A stretch of 64,000 nt of DNA from Epiperipatus broadwayi (GCA_028023455.1 JAQFVV010012424.1:62001-126000), one strand, 5' to 3'. Counted from the stretch's first letter, positions 1 through 13,090 are shown. The notes: generated from the letters alone by a model not told the origin. Program-made: numbers and translations.

Positions 1-519
1 GACTATATTTTTTAGCTATGGGAATGCCAAAAGTTTAGATTAACATCATTGCTGTTAATAAAACTCACCTCGATTAAAAATGAGTAATTAAACTGTTTGA
101 TGGTTACAAGAATTTGCATGATGTTGTTTTCATGTGAGTTGAAGTCTGATATTTTCTATTTCTGAAATTTCTAGATATGTTAGTGAAAGCGTAATGCTAT
201 AAAAAATTAATTTGCACAATAATAACAGTGACAACTTTTAATAGTACTTATGATATAACATTAGATTCATAAAGTGTAAAAGTTTTATTCCTTTGTGGAT
301 ATTATTGCATAGCTATTAATAGGACTTTTATTGTTTTTTTAAAGAATGGTGCACATTGGGAGGAACAGTAATCTATAGTCCGAAGTTGTTTAAAATAATA
401 TTAGCTAAATGTACGTGGCTTGTTTATCATGAACACTTTAGAATTTTGAATGCTTCCATATTAAAAAAAATTACTATCTTCGGGATGTAAGCATTAATTC
501 TTAATAAGCGGATTGGCAC

Positions 520-762
520 ATAAATACATATAAGGCTTTAACCTTAATACTGTGCATCTTGAGTGCTCAATTTTATGATAAGAGGGACCTCTATAAATCT
601 TAACATAAGATTATGATTATATAAAGATAAGATTTGCCTATACAATTAGAAAGTAGGTTGAAATAAGACAGGTGCTCTTATCTTTATAAAATCATAACCT
701 TTTGTGGTAAAATTGAGCCTCAAGGCGCATAGTATTAAGGTTAAAGCCTTACGTGTATTTAT
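520..762. repeat. Imperfect fold-back repeat (MITE-like)
   Basis: The left arm (520-632) and right arm (676-762) are reverse complements. Both carry the block AAGGCTTTAACCTTAATACT followed by a CTCAATTTTA block and an AAAGATAAG block. The left arm has about 30 extra bases. The shape is that of a small non-autonomous inverted-repeat element. No clear target duplication was found. Confidence 0.6.
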
Positions 763-1548
763 CTTAAGGATGATAAAAAAAAAAGCTTGGATAATTAGTA
801 TGGTTCTATCCCAAACATTTTGTTGGGAAAAAAAAAAAATAGTTCTTCTTTATTCTAAGAATTTGCAACTCATGCTAAATATTAATAACTGTTAAACATG
901 AAAATTGACAAAGCCAGTATATCAAATTAGTTGTCACATTACAAATAAGTTGTTCTTGGATTCACACACAAAAAAAATCATATTTCATCTCTACCAATAA
1001 TTGTTTTATTAATGACTTTATTAAAAGGAAACATGTCATTCTCTGTTTGGCTGAATAATAAAACAAATATGAAGTTTAGAAAGCAATAGGATTTAAAAGC
1101 AGGGTGACTGAAAAGCCACCAGGGAAATGAAAGCAGAGTAACTGACATTTATATATTTTAGTTTGTGATTTTCTCCAGGTAATTGAATCAAAATCCCATG
1201 CCAAGGCTTCCAAATGATACAAATAACTAAGAAGATGAAATGTAAACAGTCTATTGTTGGAATATACAAGGCAGGATTTCAACGGACTCAATATTTCCCA
1301 CAGAACTGACTGATAGCATTCTCTGAGGTTAGCAGTAAGTTTGTACATATCTACTTATTAAATTTGCAAATTGTTTATTGCAGACATTTAGAAATTTTTA
1401 TTTTATATTCAAAATTATATATCAATCTCATAAACTATTTCATAATTAGCTTAAATTAATAAAAAGCATTCTTTTATATAAAGTATACCCGAGGGTATAT
1501 GGGAGAATGATCATTCAAATGCTACTTTGGATCTAGAAGTTTACTCAG
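763..1548. other. AT-rich DNA, no gene seen
   Basis: Short open frames occur on both strands (for example minus 1348-1076), but none shows a recognisable domain or splice-site context. I see nothing else here. Confidence 0.5.
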
Positions 1549-1640
1549 ATGTTACACCACTAAACATCACATGATCACCATTTCTAGCATCCACTGATTA
1601 CTCTCTCTTGCACTGAGTGGCGCTACTGTGCCTGTTTTTT
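1549..1640 (-). repeat. Dispersed repeat R1, fragment
   Basis: Contains AACATCACATGATCACCATT and then a block ending in TTGCACTGAGTGGCGCTACT. Both blocks recur in the R1 cluster at 26968-27800, with the same spacing partly deleted. It is a short decayed copy. Confidence 0.55.
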
Positions 1641-4074
1641 ACTCAGATGTTCTTAATTGACATTTGAAATTTAGTAAATCTAAACTATCCAAATCAGTTA
1701 ATGGTTTTACTAGTTAATGATAAATTTTGAATTTGAAATTTATTTACTCGATACTATTTATGAAGAAGTACATTTAAATAATATTAACAAATATGTTAAA
1801 ATACACCAGTTATATTTTTAATGGCACCATTAATAGTAGTGCAAAATAAATTTATTACAAAGATAAAAAAAGTTGGGAAGAAAGAAATGATATGCAAGAA
1901 TTAAAAGCAATGATGATTTATTATTAGATAATTCAATGTTTGAAGTATGTGAGAATGTACAATAGTGAGAAAATATACAAAATATTAGATAAAAAATAAT
2001 AATGTTATAGTGTTTATAAAGCATAATGATATTGTGCAAAAAAAATACTGAAAAGCTGATAAGTTATGTTTGAAAATATAATCATGAATTTGAAAAAATG
2101 GCTGATAGTGGTGACAAGCAAAATGTATAGTCGAATAAATTTAAAAGTTTGTAAGGGTTAAAATATATATGGCAAAATAGTGACACTATTTTAAAATGTT
2201 TATCAGAAATAAAGAAAAATATTTTTAAAAAAATATGTATATATTATAAATTACTAATGAATTAATTTACAATAAATATTATTCATTAAACAAAAGAAAG
2301 ATAATATATTTATATGTCTGTGCAAAGGAGTAATGTTAGAAATCAAAAGGAAGAATATACGTGTATTTAGTGGACATTGCAAAGATGAGAGGGAATTTTT
2401 AATGAGAACTGAATTGTAGATGATGGAGACCAAAAAAGTTTTTAATAAGAGGCCTGAGAATTATAAAAAAAGAGGAACTGTCAAAGCGTAATAAACTGAA
2501 TGGAACGAGAAAATAAATATAAGAAAAGCATAGATATATTAAAAATAGATCCCCAAAACATATAATATTGAATCTGAACAGAGAAAAATGATATGGAATA
2601 GTGTATTTAACTAAGTGAAAGTGCAGAGGATGTCAAATCGTAAGAATCTTTATACTGAAAGATGTAGATGAGATTTCAAAGAATAATTGTAAAATATTAA
2701 TGAATATATTAATAAAATTTAATGGACATACTAATAAAACTTTTGGAAAATATGAATGGGGCATTATTACTAATAATTTTAATCATATAAATAATTTTTA
2801 TTGCTGATTAAATAAATATTTAATGTTTAGGAATATAAATAAATGATGGAACCATCATATACTAGTAATATATATGGGCATGACTATTCCGTGAAATATT
2901 TATGGGACATTATCAAAAAAGATTTGTGAGAGATAGAATGAAATTAAGAAATTTGGATTTATATTCTCAAAGCAGAATTTGAAATATACTGATTGTGTTT
3001 CAAAGAAACCGAGGAATTAAGGAAGATAAACTGAAGTAAGGTGTTTGATAAAGAAAAGGAGTACATAAACTGTAATCATAATTTTACATTGATAGGAATG
3101 TGGATGTACCTGGATAAATAGGGAATTTTTCAGAAAGGTTCATAGGAATACTTTGGAAAACAAAGTGAGAATTAGTTCTATTAACTTTAAATAAGCTTTC
3201 TCTTGCAACTTTCTTTGCCAAATTTGTAGTGAATTTAAAAATTCATTATCTCTCATATTTCTTTCAGTAAACCAAGCAATTTTGTAATAATATACAAAAA
3301 CTCATGACTTATTTTAATAACCTTTCCATCTTCTCAACTCAGATATGGAAAATCAGATTGCTGAAGTTAAAATAGTCCTTTGTAATTTAGAAAAAAAACT
3401 GCCATGCTACGATAGATTATAAAGATAGAAATATCCTATAAAATTTTGCCACCTTATCTCAAGAGAGCTCCTACTGTTACAATTTATAAAGCAAAGATAG
3501 TAAATGCTTTGACAATTATTATAGGTATTATTGTTATTCACTACAACAATATTATTTTCAAGAACTTTATTGGTAGGCTGCTTCCAGTCAAAGATAACAA
3601 AATCAAAAAACACTATAGTTTTTGTATCAGGCAAATAAATATATGTGATTAAAAATCGTTTATATATTACTTTTATTGGTTTAATAAAGGCAAGTAAATC
3701 AATTGCAATGGCAGTTATATTCTGAAAATGTGGGATCCTAGGATTGATTCCATTACTGGAACTTTTTCAAATTTCTTACGAACTCTCAAACAATAAAGCC
3801 ATTCAAATACTTTTTTATTTATTTAATCAATTGAAAAGATTTTGCAACATGGTTAAAAAATACTTGTTACCAATAGAATGGCATTTATTTTAGATAGCTA
3901 CTATATGATAGTATGAAAAGTAATGTTATTGTTGGTAAAAAATTATAAGCATTTGAAACTGGTATTAAACCAAAGCTTATATAATAATTGTAACTTTGAT
4001 TATGGTAATGGTCTTTGGTGTTGGTTACTGGTGACTTCATGAAGCAGGCATCAAGATGCAATGTAGTTTCAATA
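1641..4074. other. AT-rich DNA, no supported gene
   Basis: The segment 2300-3180 is purine-rich on the plus strand and reads as short frames broken by many stops. It may be a very old transposon remnant, but no family motif can be defended. The rest is simple AT-rich sequence. Confidence 0.45.
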
Positions 4075-4707
4075 AGATGGTAATCTGGGCCAACTGATGA
4101 TTGCTGGTTTAGCATGGAATACGTATATTGGCGATTATTTATCTTTTCATCATATATGTGTTCAAGTGTATCAGTGTTAAGAGATAGTGTGGAGAGTGGT
4201 AGATCATGTGAAAGTCTGTGCTCGTATACCCTATATATTACATATATAGACAGATATATAATAAGCCTGTGTTGCAGTTATTATATAAGTAGATGTCTGC
4301 CCATACCTTGTATATATATTAAATGGATTATGTCCTGTACAGGGTCAGATTGATTTTAGGTCAACATGGGTCTGACAAGAATCTCAGCCTCAGGGTGGCC
4401 TTCGAGCATTCCATCATCAGATTTTCAATTGGATGGATGGTCGAAGAGTTGGAGTGTGGAATAGATTGAAGTATGAGGTTTGGCTCTCTTAATATATATC
4501 TGAGCACTTATAGCATATATGTGTAGAGATGGTAATCTGGACCAACTGAGGATTGCAGCTTTAGTATGAAATACGTATATTGTGTTCAAGTGTATCAGTG
4601 TTATGAGATAGTGTGGAGAGTGGTGGGTCATGGGAAAGTCTGTGCTCATATACCCTATATATTACATATATAGACACAGGTATATAATAAGCCTGTGTTT
4701 CAGTTAA
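4075..4707. repeat. Tandem duplication with period of about 452 bp
   Basis: The block at 4075-4282 recurs at 4527-4707 in the same orientation. Both start with AGATGGTAATCTGG and share GTGTTCAAGTGTATCAGTGT, a GATAGTGTGGAGAGTGGT block and a TATATTACATATATAGACA block. The second copy has small deletions. Only one and a half units are present, so this could be a satellite remnant or a local duplication. Confidence 0.75.
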
Positions 4708-6289
4708 TAATGGGATTTTTAATTTAAGTAAAAATAAGAACATTTTCCTAGCATCTAAATTTACAGAATGTTTTTTTTTCTTGCTGTTCTTTTAAATGGA
4801 AGCTTTCAAGAATTTCTTTCACTAATTAATGTTCAAAAATGCAGATGCTTTATCAGTCAATAACAGAAGAAAAATCTTTAGTAATATTTCGCCTGGGTGG
4901 TTTTCAGCTTAAATAGATTTGGATATCGAGATACTAACAAATTCGAATGAGCTTCTGCATTTAACAACTTAAAGACGCGTTATTTCATCATAGTAATAAA
5001 ATTACATCAAATTAATTATATATAGAAGTTATTTTCAAAATGCATTATACAGAATTGAGACTCGAGGCTCAATGGTATAGTGCTAATGGAAGGAAAGAAA
5101 CCATTCTCTTCTATCTGCTCTGCGCGATTTTAGTAGTGTCAGATTATGGCGTGTAAGGTTCTCAGATTGATTCCAGTTTTAACACTGCTGATGCTATGAA
5201 TTCCTGAACTATTTGATTATTTTGAATCCCTATTTTGCATTTTAAATAACATTTTCATATTTATTTGTTCTATAAATTTTTTAAATTTTGTTTTCATAAA
5301 ATAAAAAATTACAAAATTAAGCATTTATTTATCCTAACTGATCCGTTTAATAAAATGTATTCTTTGTTTCCAGAATGGAGCGCCTGTTTTTTTTTGGCAG
5401 TTGCATTGTCTGTTTTAATTACATGTATAAGTGTCAATATAGATAATTTTTGAATTTTTCCAACATTTTATCTCATGTAAGCAATTTCCAAGTTTAATAA
5501 ATACACCTTATTATTATTTGTTTGCCAACATGACTGAAAAATAAATCAACGGCAAATGCAATACCCTATGTGGTATTTTATCTTATGGTTGCAATGGTAA
5601 TATGATGTTAAGTCAGCATTTGCTATCACGAGTGTCAGTAATTTAAAGATATTCATAATAACCAACACATTATTTTACCTTATACACCAAATTAATTACA
5701 TGATGTAGTAAATTTGATATTATCAGAAACATTTGTATTAAAATATATCAGTGAGATAAAAGTATTATTTCAATCTTTTTTCAGTAGAGAAATCTTTATT
5801 AGTCAGTTTGTTTAAAAATCACAAGGAAAATTATGGGGAAAAAAGGGATTTGTTTCCTTCTCTCTAATCTCACTACAGATCTTTGCCTGAAGCTCATATC
5901 AATAAAATGGCATTGAAAACCATTTAAAAATGTCCCATAATATTCTAAAAATATGAAGATACAATAAGATGAATTTTTCTTCAGCTTGACAAATGTGATA
6001 ATAAATCTACAATTGCAATGACACCGTTTTTATTATAATGGAATATAACAGTGGCGAAAATATTTTCATGGATGAGTCAGGCTCCATTTATATTATTAAA
6101 CTTGTCTTGAAGATATATTAAATGGTTGCAATATGACCTGTCAGTGAGAAATAATGGTAAAATATAACTAAAAACTATAATTAGTAAAGATATTGAAATC
6201 TTTCAGAAAGCAAAATTTGCTGCAGAAATTAAGACAGCATTGCAAAATCTCGGATAAAAAAATTCAAAGACACATATAGTATACAAGAT
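4708..6289. other. AT-rich DNA, no gene seen
   Basis: No ORF or splice-supported exon. A stretch near 5058-5200 has a tRNA-promoter-like start (CAATGGTATAGTGC) and a later GATTGATTCC, which might be an eroded SINE, but this is too weak to call. Confidence 0.45.
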
Positions 6290-6660
6290 AGTAATGACTA
6301 GCCCCACATCTAGAGCAAGCTATAGTAATCAATAGATGCCAGGTTTATGTATTTAAATCTCTATCTAGTGCCTATTCATCCAATATCTCCAGACAAGTTA
6401 CTAAGGCATGGCTGCTCCTTCAACAGCCACGTTTTACCTTTTTAGTTAGCTATAAAACAATGGGCTAAACTGAAAACAAAATAATGTCTTCAATCCAAGC
6501 TAATTTTCTTGTATAGTCATATAGATTCGAACCGTTTAGTATCTATATATTTTGGTGTCTGATTTTTTATAATCATAATTATCAACATCCTTCGGCTAGG
6601 ATTGATATTAAACCATTAAAACATCACATTTTATTGCACAAGCTATTAAAATAGCAGCAA
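6290..6660 (-). repeat. Dispersed repeat R1 copy
   Basis: Its reverse complement matches the unique centre of the 27-kb R1 cluster (about 27400-27540). Shared blocks include TATAGTCATATAG, ATTTTGGTGTCT and a CTAGGATTGA block. The 5' part carries the AGTAATCAATAGATGCCAG block typical of R1 ends. Confidence 0.6.
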
Positions 6661-6669
6661 TGCAATGTG

Positions 6670-7440
6670 ATGCACTGGTGTCTTCTTTTTCAAAGTCAAG
6701 AATCTCTCAGCCACTATGCCCAAAGAAATCTGTTAGCCACTTTGCCTTCCCTTTCCATTCCCCATCTAAGTTTGTCCTACACTCTTTTCTATTCTGCTCC
6801 ATCCCATTTCCACCACATAATCTTTGTCAACTCCATGGCCTTTATATCTAAATCCCCTTATCTTTTCCCAAACCCAGCATAAAAACCAAGAACCCACTTT
6901 CTGTATAATCACTTTGTTTATATTTATTCTTGCACAACATTATTTGTACTCTTTCTGCTTGCAGACATGTACATTCAATTAACAGATGCCTAATATTTTC
7001 TATGCCTTCCTTACATAACTTTTAGACAAAATCACCCATATTTTTCCATTCAAGTGTATATTCCCTTGATGTTAAAAATCCTGTTCAAGCCTTAAACAGT
7101 GAACTACTTTCCTTGCTATTATCATAAAAACTTGCACCCAATATTGTTTACTTCTACATATATTTAAACTCTTTTTCCTCTCCATACTAGTTCTCCATAT
7201 CTCTAACTCCCTATTTTTTTATTAATGCATCTATCCCATTCCATGCCACTATAATACCCAACAATTCTCCTAACACAATCATTCCACCTTTTGTATAAGT
7301 ATGCTGACATAAATTCTTTATTCAAATCTTCGGAATACCGGAATACCTTTGCCACTCATCTTCTTGCCTGTCCTTTACTCATAACCCAATTAAATACTAT
7401 TTTGTTTGGTCTCTTATTATCCATAAAGTAGCAACTCTTC
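6670..7440 (-). pseudogene. Decayed 3' end of a CR1/Jockey-like LINE
   Basis: Read on the minus strand, broken frames contain a segment like LCKEGIENIRHLLIEC followed by LQAERVQ. This resembles the cysteine/histidine patch (C..E.E...HLL..C) that follows the reverse transcriptase domain in CR1, L2 and Jockey-type LINEs. The segment is richer in C/T on the plus strand than its flanks, which sets it off as inserted DNA. It has many frameshifts and stops, no target duplication could be fixed, and it is flanked on both sides by R1 sequence. The LINE class is inferred from a single motif, so the assignment is tentative. Confidence 0.4.
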
Positions 7441-7610
7441 TATACAAGAATGTCACCTAGAGCATGCTCTAGTAAACAATAGATGCCAGATTTGTGCATC
7501 TAAATCCCTATCTAATGCCTAATTATCCAATAACCCAACTAGTTTCTAGCTTATGGGCATCACAGTGATTGCTATTAAGTGGCACTATTTTAATAGCTTG
7601 TGCAAGGAAA
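7441..7610. repeat. Dispersed repeat R1 copy, partial
   Basis: Contains AGTAAACAATAGATGCCAGA, a TCCAATAACCCAACTAGTTTCT block and ends with an ACTATTTTAATAGCTTGTGCA block. The last block is the reverse complement of the end of the 6290-6660 copy, so the LINE remnant at 6670-7440 sits between two opposed R1 ends. Confidence 0.5.
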
Positions 7611-8847
7611 AGAAATAGCAGTCACATAATGTATATAAGGTTCATTTGTTTTTCTGGGGATTGGTTTATATAATTATTGCAATGTTCATTTCTGATTTCA
7701 CTTCAACTTTCTCATTCTTCTTCTTTTTCTTCTTTTGGTGTTTATGAATGGCTTGGTTACTTCATTTAATACTTGTTTTAATCAAAAATAAATAAATAGG
7801 TAATTTAATATTTTAAAGCAAATGAAAGCTGCTTAATATAAATGATTCAAACCCATTCTGTCTTTACTGATGTTGTGTCTTAACAAAAATGATAAAGGAA
7901 GTTCCTCTGAAATCAGTCCTGTAAACTTTGTCATAATTTATAGTTCAGAAGTTGACTTTTATATGGCATTTTATATGTTAGATAAGTAATGAACTAGTAT
8001 TCAGCATATAGGCATATTAACTATAATGAAAATGTATAGTGAATTCTTTCGTGGAAGATTTTTACCCATGATGCACACTGATTTTAAATATAAGTTTTAT
8101 TATTTCACTATAAAACAAAATTTTCCAAATAGGAATTTAAATATACATGTTCTGTGTACATATCTATCTCTTATAAACAATTCACGTTTAGGTCCCTTTT
8201 AATCTTAGCAGTGAACAGTTAAGCAACTAAATAGTCAAATCTTTTTAATCTTTTGAATTTGATCATTTAATGAAGTATTGAATGATAAAAGTTCTTACAA
8301 AATTTATCATATTTATCCATTACATGATAAGTTGTCATTTTGTACCTTAATACATATTTTACAGTGCTAACTATTTGATTACAGAAAACTTTTATTGAAT
8401 AAATATACAAATGAAAAGTACATTAATTCTGTTATCAATTTCACCTTAACCAATTCTTCACTCATATGATGAGGTAACAATAACTGCTTCCCTCTCCAAG
8501 TTGTCTGCAGCACCATTTTTGAATAACATTTGTTACACATTAACATATCTTACATGCAAGCAACAAAATATTAACATCACATGATCACCATTTAATAGCC
8601 ATTAGTAAAAATTCATTTAACATTTTGCCAAACTTTAGATAAATTTAATGATTGGTCATTTCAGTATTCACTTTAATAGCAATATTCAATCATTCAGAAT
8701 TGAGAGAACAAACATTTAATCATGGTTTTTTGATAATAAAAGTTTTAATTAATATTTCAAGTCAAATACAATTACTGGCTGCAATGACTTGATTCAAAGT
8801 GATCAAAAATGATAAGAACTAAATTGTGTTAAGAGATAATATTTTAA
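7611..8847. other. AT-rich DNA with one R1 scrap
   Basis: No gene seen. The string AACATCACATGATCACCATT near 8573 is the terminal block of repeat R1 standing alone. Confidence 0.5.
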
Positions 8848-9289
8848 GGTACTGGTTGATTAGACACGCATGCCGCTTGATGGCGTTATGTGGTAAAACT
8901 CATAAAAATGCCATTTACATGGCCCGAAGTTTACAGCCCATAGAACAGTGATGTTCATATTAGTCTATATTGTGTTGCACACAAATATTATGGCCTGCTG
9001 ATGTGCTTCGCGACATTATGCAAATGCGCACATTTCACAGATCGCTACCATATCATGTGAGAGTATATGGAATTCAACTGACCATAACTCTTGTAATCTG
9101 CATTCGAAGTAATGATCTTACACCCTACCTGATGTAGTATTACATACTAATAATTGTAAGCTCATCGTTGCACTTCCCTACACAGTTTGGAAGGTGAAAA
9201 AAATTGCAGAAGGGTAGGGACAAGCACAATTTCAGAGAATTCAAATGAAAAGGGACGTTTGCACGAGAACAGCTACAAGACAAATTAAA

Positions 9290-9730
9290 TGGCTGAGGTT
9301 GCACCTTGTTTTGGAAATCATCTTTTGGACGATCCTTTGGATCGTCAACATCAGCCCCCGGCCCTGCACATTCCAGCACTATGTGCTGACATTTATAATG
9401 TAATTTAAAAATGCAACTATTCAATTTCAGAAAAATCTAATTCTTATGCTTTATAAAATAATGTTGGTTTATAAATTGTTTACAAATACTTTACAGAATG
9501 TTGGCCCATAATGTTTATAAGTATCTTTTTTTCAGATAAAGAGCAGCTACGAGACAACTAAAATTTCATGTTGTTTTGGAAAATCATAATGTTGGTTTGT
9601 TGATCAGAGTATACTGCATATTTTGGATGATCCTTTGGATTGTCAAAACCATCGGTCCCCGGTCCTGCATACTCCAGCACATAGCGCTGACATTTATAAT
9701 GTAATTTAAAACTGTAAGTATTCCATTTTA
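9290..9730. repeat. Internal direct duplication in the TIR element
   Basis: Two blocks share GATCCTTTGGAT(C/T)GTCAA, a CC(C/T)CGG(C/T)CCTGCA block, CTCCAGCAC or TTCCAGCAC, and CTGACATTTATAATGTAATT. They lie about 300 bp apart within the terminal-inverted-repeat element. A third, truncated block follows the SINE near 9911. Confidence 0.6.
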
Positions 9731-9770
9731 CAAAATAATGTTGTTTCATAGATTGTTTAAAACTAATTTG

Positions 9771-9910
9771 AAAAATGTCAACACACATGTAGTCTTGCAT
9801 TGGTAGTCGAGAGGTCAGCGCGACTACCTTGCACTAGCAGGCAGTTGCCCGGGTTGCGGGTTCACGTCCCGGCCGATGCTATGACACTTAAAATAAAAAA
9901 ATGTCAACAC
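9771..9910 (+). mobile_element. tRNA-derived SINE with 14-bp target duplication
   Basis: A tRNA-like body at 9797-9880 (84 nt) has a 7-bp acceptor stem (GCATTGG with CCGATGC, one G-U pair), a GTCG/CGAC D stem, a consensus A box (TAGTCGAGAGG) and a near-consensus B box (GGTTCACGTCC). The anticodon arm pairs poorly and the T stem has one mismatch, so a working tRNA is unlikely. The 14-bp sequence AAAAATGTCAACAC occurs at 9771-9784 and 9897-9910, which are the target-site duplications. This shows it is a retroposed SINE inserted into the surrounding TIR element. The 3' tail (ACACTTAAAATAAA) is short. Confidence 0.8.
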
Positions 9911-10055
9911 GCGCTGAAATGTATAATGTAATTATTTCATTTTAGAAAATAATGTTGTTTCGCAATGAAAAGTTGGGCCGGTAAATGGCATTTTTATGTG
10001 TTTTAGCACATAAACAACGCCATCAAGTGTCGTGCATGCCTAATCAACCAATACC

Positions 10056-11236
10056 GATTTTAAAGTATAGACTGCTTCAATACTATCTCGAAAAATTTAT
10101 ACCTTCCACTAGGTGCATAGCATTTTTGGCCATAAAAGTTTTACTTGTAATCAATCAATGACTTGCGGCAAGCAATGAGCATATCAGATTTAAAAAATTG
10201 CAAGATTGGATGAGCTAAACCAAAGTCATGCTTCAATCTCCTCCCCCCCCCCCCAAGAAATTGTACAAACATATATATATACTAACTAGTGAAAATATTT
10301 TCTCAATTTAAAATAGTATTTCTTATTTAAAGCCTTCTTAATAAATAACAGGCAAAAGTGCAAACTAATTTTCACAATTGATTTCTGATTAAATGACATT
10401 TTCTCAGCAAAAAAAAGAACAGATTATACTTCATCATCAAACATTCTGACCCAGTGTCCGATTTATATAAATAGACAAGAAAAGTGATTAATTACCTCAA
10501 AGTGCTTGAAATTTCAAATTAATAATTTGAATAGTGTATGAATAAATGTAAACTAAAATAAGTAAATAAATGTTTTTTATATGCAGATATGAAACAAATT
10601 GCTGAAGATAGAATGATGTGGCTGTAATGATAAGGCACTGCATGTATAAGCTGATGATGAATAAATGGTGGATGTGGAAAAGATAAAGTGCAAAAGCAGT
10701 GATTGCTTTCTACTCTTGGACTAGATAATGATCAAGAAAATGTTTATATTACCATCTATTTTTCAATTCAATCAGTTGTCTGTCATTTTTCATTATGAAC
10801 TAAAAATATACACCTGGGTCACTTTTTCTGCAGATTTTTTTAATACGATTTTGAAGTTAGGCGATTCATGTTTCTTCTTAATATCTTTTTATGTGGTTTT
10901 TTTTTTTTTATGTGATAAAGAAGTTCATATTTCACTTAAAATCAGAATTTCCCGACTTATATACAGGCATTAAATTTTACATACTTTAAATGCTTGTTGG
11001 AAAAAGGTTTGGCAATAAATTTAGATACCATAGAAGATTTAGAAAAAGATAATAAAACGAAGTGGAACCTGTTCGTTTCAGAGCAAAAATGATTCGAGAA
11101 AGTCTTCAACTTTCTAATCAATTAGAAAATCATTTTCTTTTTTAATGACACGAATTATGAACGAGCTCTTAAATTCCAATGAGAGCTAAATAGTTGTATG
11201 TCAGTGTTATATATGTGTATGTTTATATTCTCATTT
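10056..11236. other. AT-rich DNA, no gene seen
   Basis: A C12 tract lies near 10243 and an ORF-like T-rich frame lies at 10728-10973. Nothing shows a domain. ATACACCTGGGTCAC at 10808 is roughly inverted at 12024-12040, which may mark the ends of another eroded element. Confidence 0.45.
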
Positions 11237-11401
11237 ATACACATATATACATGGAGAAACTTTTAGACAGTAAAAAGTTACAAATAAAAATATTTAAGAA
11301 CTTTTAATTTCTACTTAAAAAGAATGTATCTTTAAAAGTTTTTAAATATTTTTATTTGTAACTTTTTTCTATCTAAAAGTTTCTCCATGTATATATGTGA
11401 A
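11237..11401. repeat. Near-perfect hairpin element of about 165 bp
   Basis: The left arm (11237-11307) and right arm (11332-11401) are almost exact reverse complements. Both read CACATATATACATGGAGAAA and then an AAAAGTTACAAATAAAAATA block. The loop is about 24 bp. It is probably a fold-back MITE. Transcribed, it would form a long hairpin, but no evidence of transcription is visible. Confidence 0.75.
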
Positions 11402-13090
11402 TAAAAGATAATTTAACTGTTAGTCATTATTAACACACTTGTGGAAGTGTGTTATATATATATAGTTGCGCTCGTAGAAGTGCACTCTCTAACAGCTAGA
11501 CATAGCAGTCTGGATATTGCGAGCTTCATAAACAATTAGTAAAATCACCATCTCAAAGTTTAATTACCGATTCTATTATCGACAGAAAATCATTAACACA
11601 GCATGAAACTGAAGTTGGCGCTAATTGTATTTCCTCTTGTGATGAATCTGATTTCTTACCAGTTCACAAACAAACCGCATATTGTCAAATAACGATAATG
11701 ATTAAAATATGTATGAAAAAATGTAAAATAAATTACACACAAAAACATATTGTTTTGAATAAAATTAAACAGTTAATAAAAAAAGTAAAAAAAGTTTGTC
11801 TTGTATCAATTTTTTTCAAATATTTGAAATTTTTTACTAGTCATACTTTATTTCCTTATTTTTTTTTTATGCGAATTTTTAAGTAATTTTACATTGTTGC
11901 TTTGGTTTTATGTGATTTTTAAAAATTTTGGGACATATCCCACATTTTTCAAGGTAAGTTAAGTCTAATTTTGTGCAATTTTTTTAATGCGGGTTTTCTG
12001 TGGAACCTATCTACCACATAAAAGGAGATCCAGGTGTATCTAAAGTTTATAACAAAATAGTTATATGCTGGACTATTTTTATCAACTAGTTGAATGTCTA
12101 TAGAAAAAGTCATATTTTAATTCTAATTTTCCAAATACAAACAACTGGTAGCAACAATACGCAATTTAGTATAGATGTTTTTATTATTCGTTGAAAAGCT
12201 CTTATTGTTAGATATTTTATATATATTTATTTATGAGAGTCTTCTTGATTTTTTATTTTTATGTTTAAAAGCAATGAAATCTTTTTTAGTAACTTTCGGT
12301 TATATGAATTCTATCCTATATTGCTCTTTAACACACAACATAAACAATTAAATAATGTTTCAAATATTTGTTTCTTACATAGGAATTCACATAAAACTGA
12401 TTACCAATTTAAAAAATATATTTCACCCAATAATTCATATATGTTGATTTGCATACTGATAATTACTTTATTATGGTTACAACAACTTTAATATCAAGAA
12501 TATTTATACATACATATACTTATATAAAACAGAAAAAAAAACACAAAATACACACAAGTTCGTATAACTAACTAGTATTTTAATGTTCCATCGCAGAACA
12601 AAATAATAATAATAAAAATGAAATAAATGCATCTAACAAACAAGTATATATGAGACTAAGAGCTATTTAAATCTATTTTGAATTAACTTTCTTTTCTTTT
12701 TTATCAACAGCTTTTCGAGATACAGTTTTGTTAGTACTGCCGTATTTCTGACTGTCTCCCCTAAAACAAAACAAAAAAAAAAAAAGACAACATAACTTCT
12801 ATGAAAATAATTTAATACACAAAAATAATATAAACTATATATTTTTGTACCTTTAATATTTTTCCCTTGATATAACATTGAAAATTTTTTATACTTTTAA
12901 ATAAATTTGGTTTGAACAACTCTGAAATCAAAATGGTCACAGAATCAGTTTCTCCTTTGCCCTTGTTCAAACATTATATCATCTCCTGTTCAATCAGAAA
13001 ATGACCAATTAATCAGAAATCAGACCTGCATAGAAATTAGTTGTACTGCCATCTAGGGTACAATGGAAAATTCAAACTTACATTGCTTAG
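11402..13090. other. AT-rich DNA, no gene seen
   Basis: Homopolymer-rich sequence with short frames only. A block at 11460-11690 has slightly higher GC, without motifs that I recognise. Confidence 0.45.

Larger units (their letters stand above)
8848..10055. mobile_element. Non-autonomous TIR DNA transposon
   Basis: The ends are inverted repeats of about 78-81 bp: 8848-8925 begins GGTACTGGTTGATTAG and the reverse complement of 9975-10055 begins GGTATTGGTTGATTAG. Both continue through CTTGATGGCGTT and ATAAAAATGCCATTTAC to a GGCC(C/G) block. Both ends abut TTTTAA-like sequence, which could be target duplication or part of the TIR. The interior has no transposase frame but a direct internal duplication (9290-9425 and 9545-9730). 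A SINE is nested inside, so this element is older than that insertion. Superfamily not determined. Confidence 0.7.

Noticed and set aside
1076-1348. Minus-strand 90-codon frame
   Set aside because: Two frames are open over the same stretch, splice context is absent and no domain is recognised.
2300-3180. Possible decayed transposase or LINE on the plus strand
   Set aside because: Fragments look vaguely protein-like but no ordered family motifs survive.
5058-5210. Possible SINE with A-box-like CAATGGTATAGTGC
   Set aside because: The B box is poor, the spacing is too long and there are no flanking duplications.
6660-6882. Two overlapping plus-strand frames of 63 and 71 codons
   Set aside because: They are antisense to the decayed LINE tail and owe their length to its C/T-rich strand.
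10808-12040. Possible TIR element with inverted ACACCTGG(G/A)TC ends
   Set aside because: The inverted match is only about 14 bp and a separate hairpin element lies inside, so the boundaries cannot be defended.
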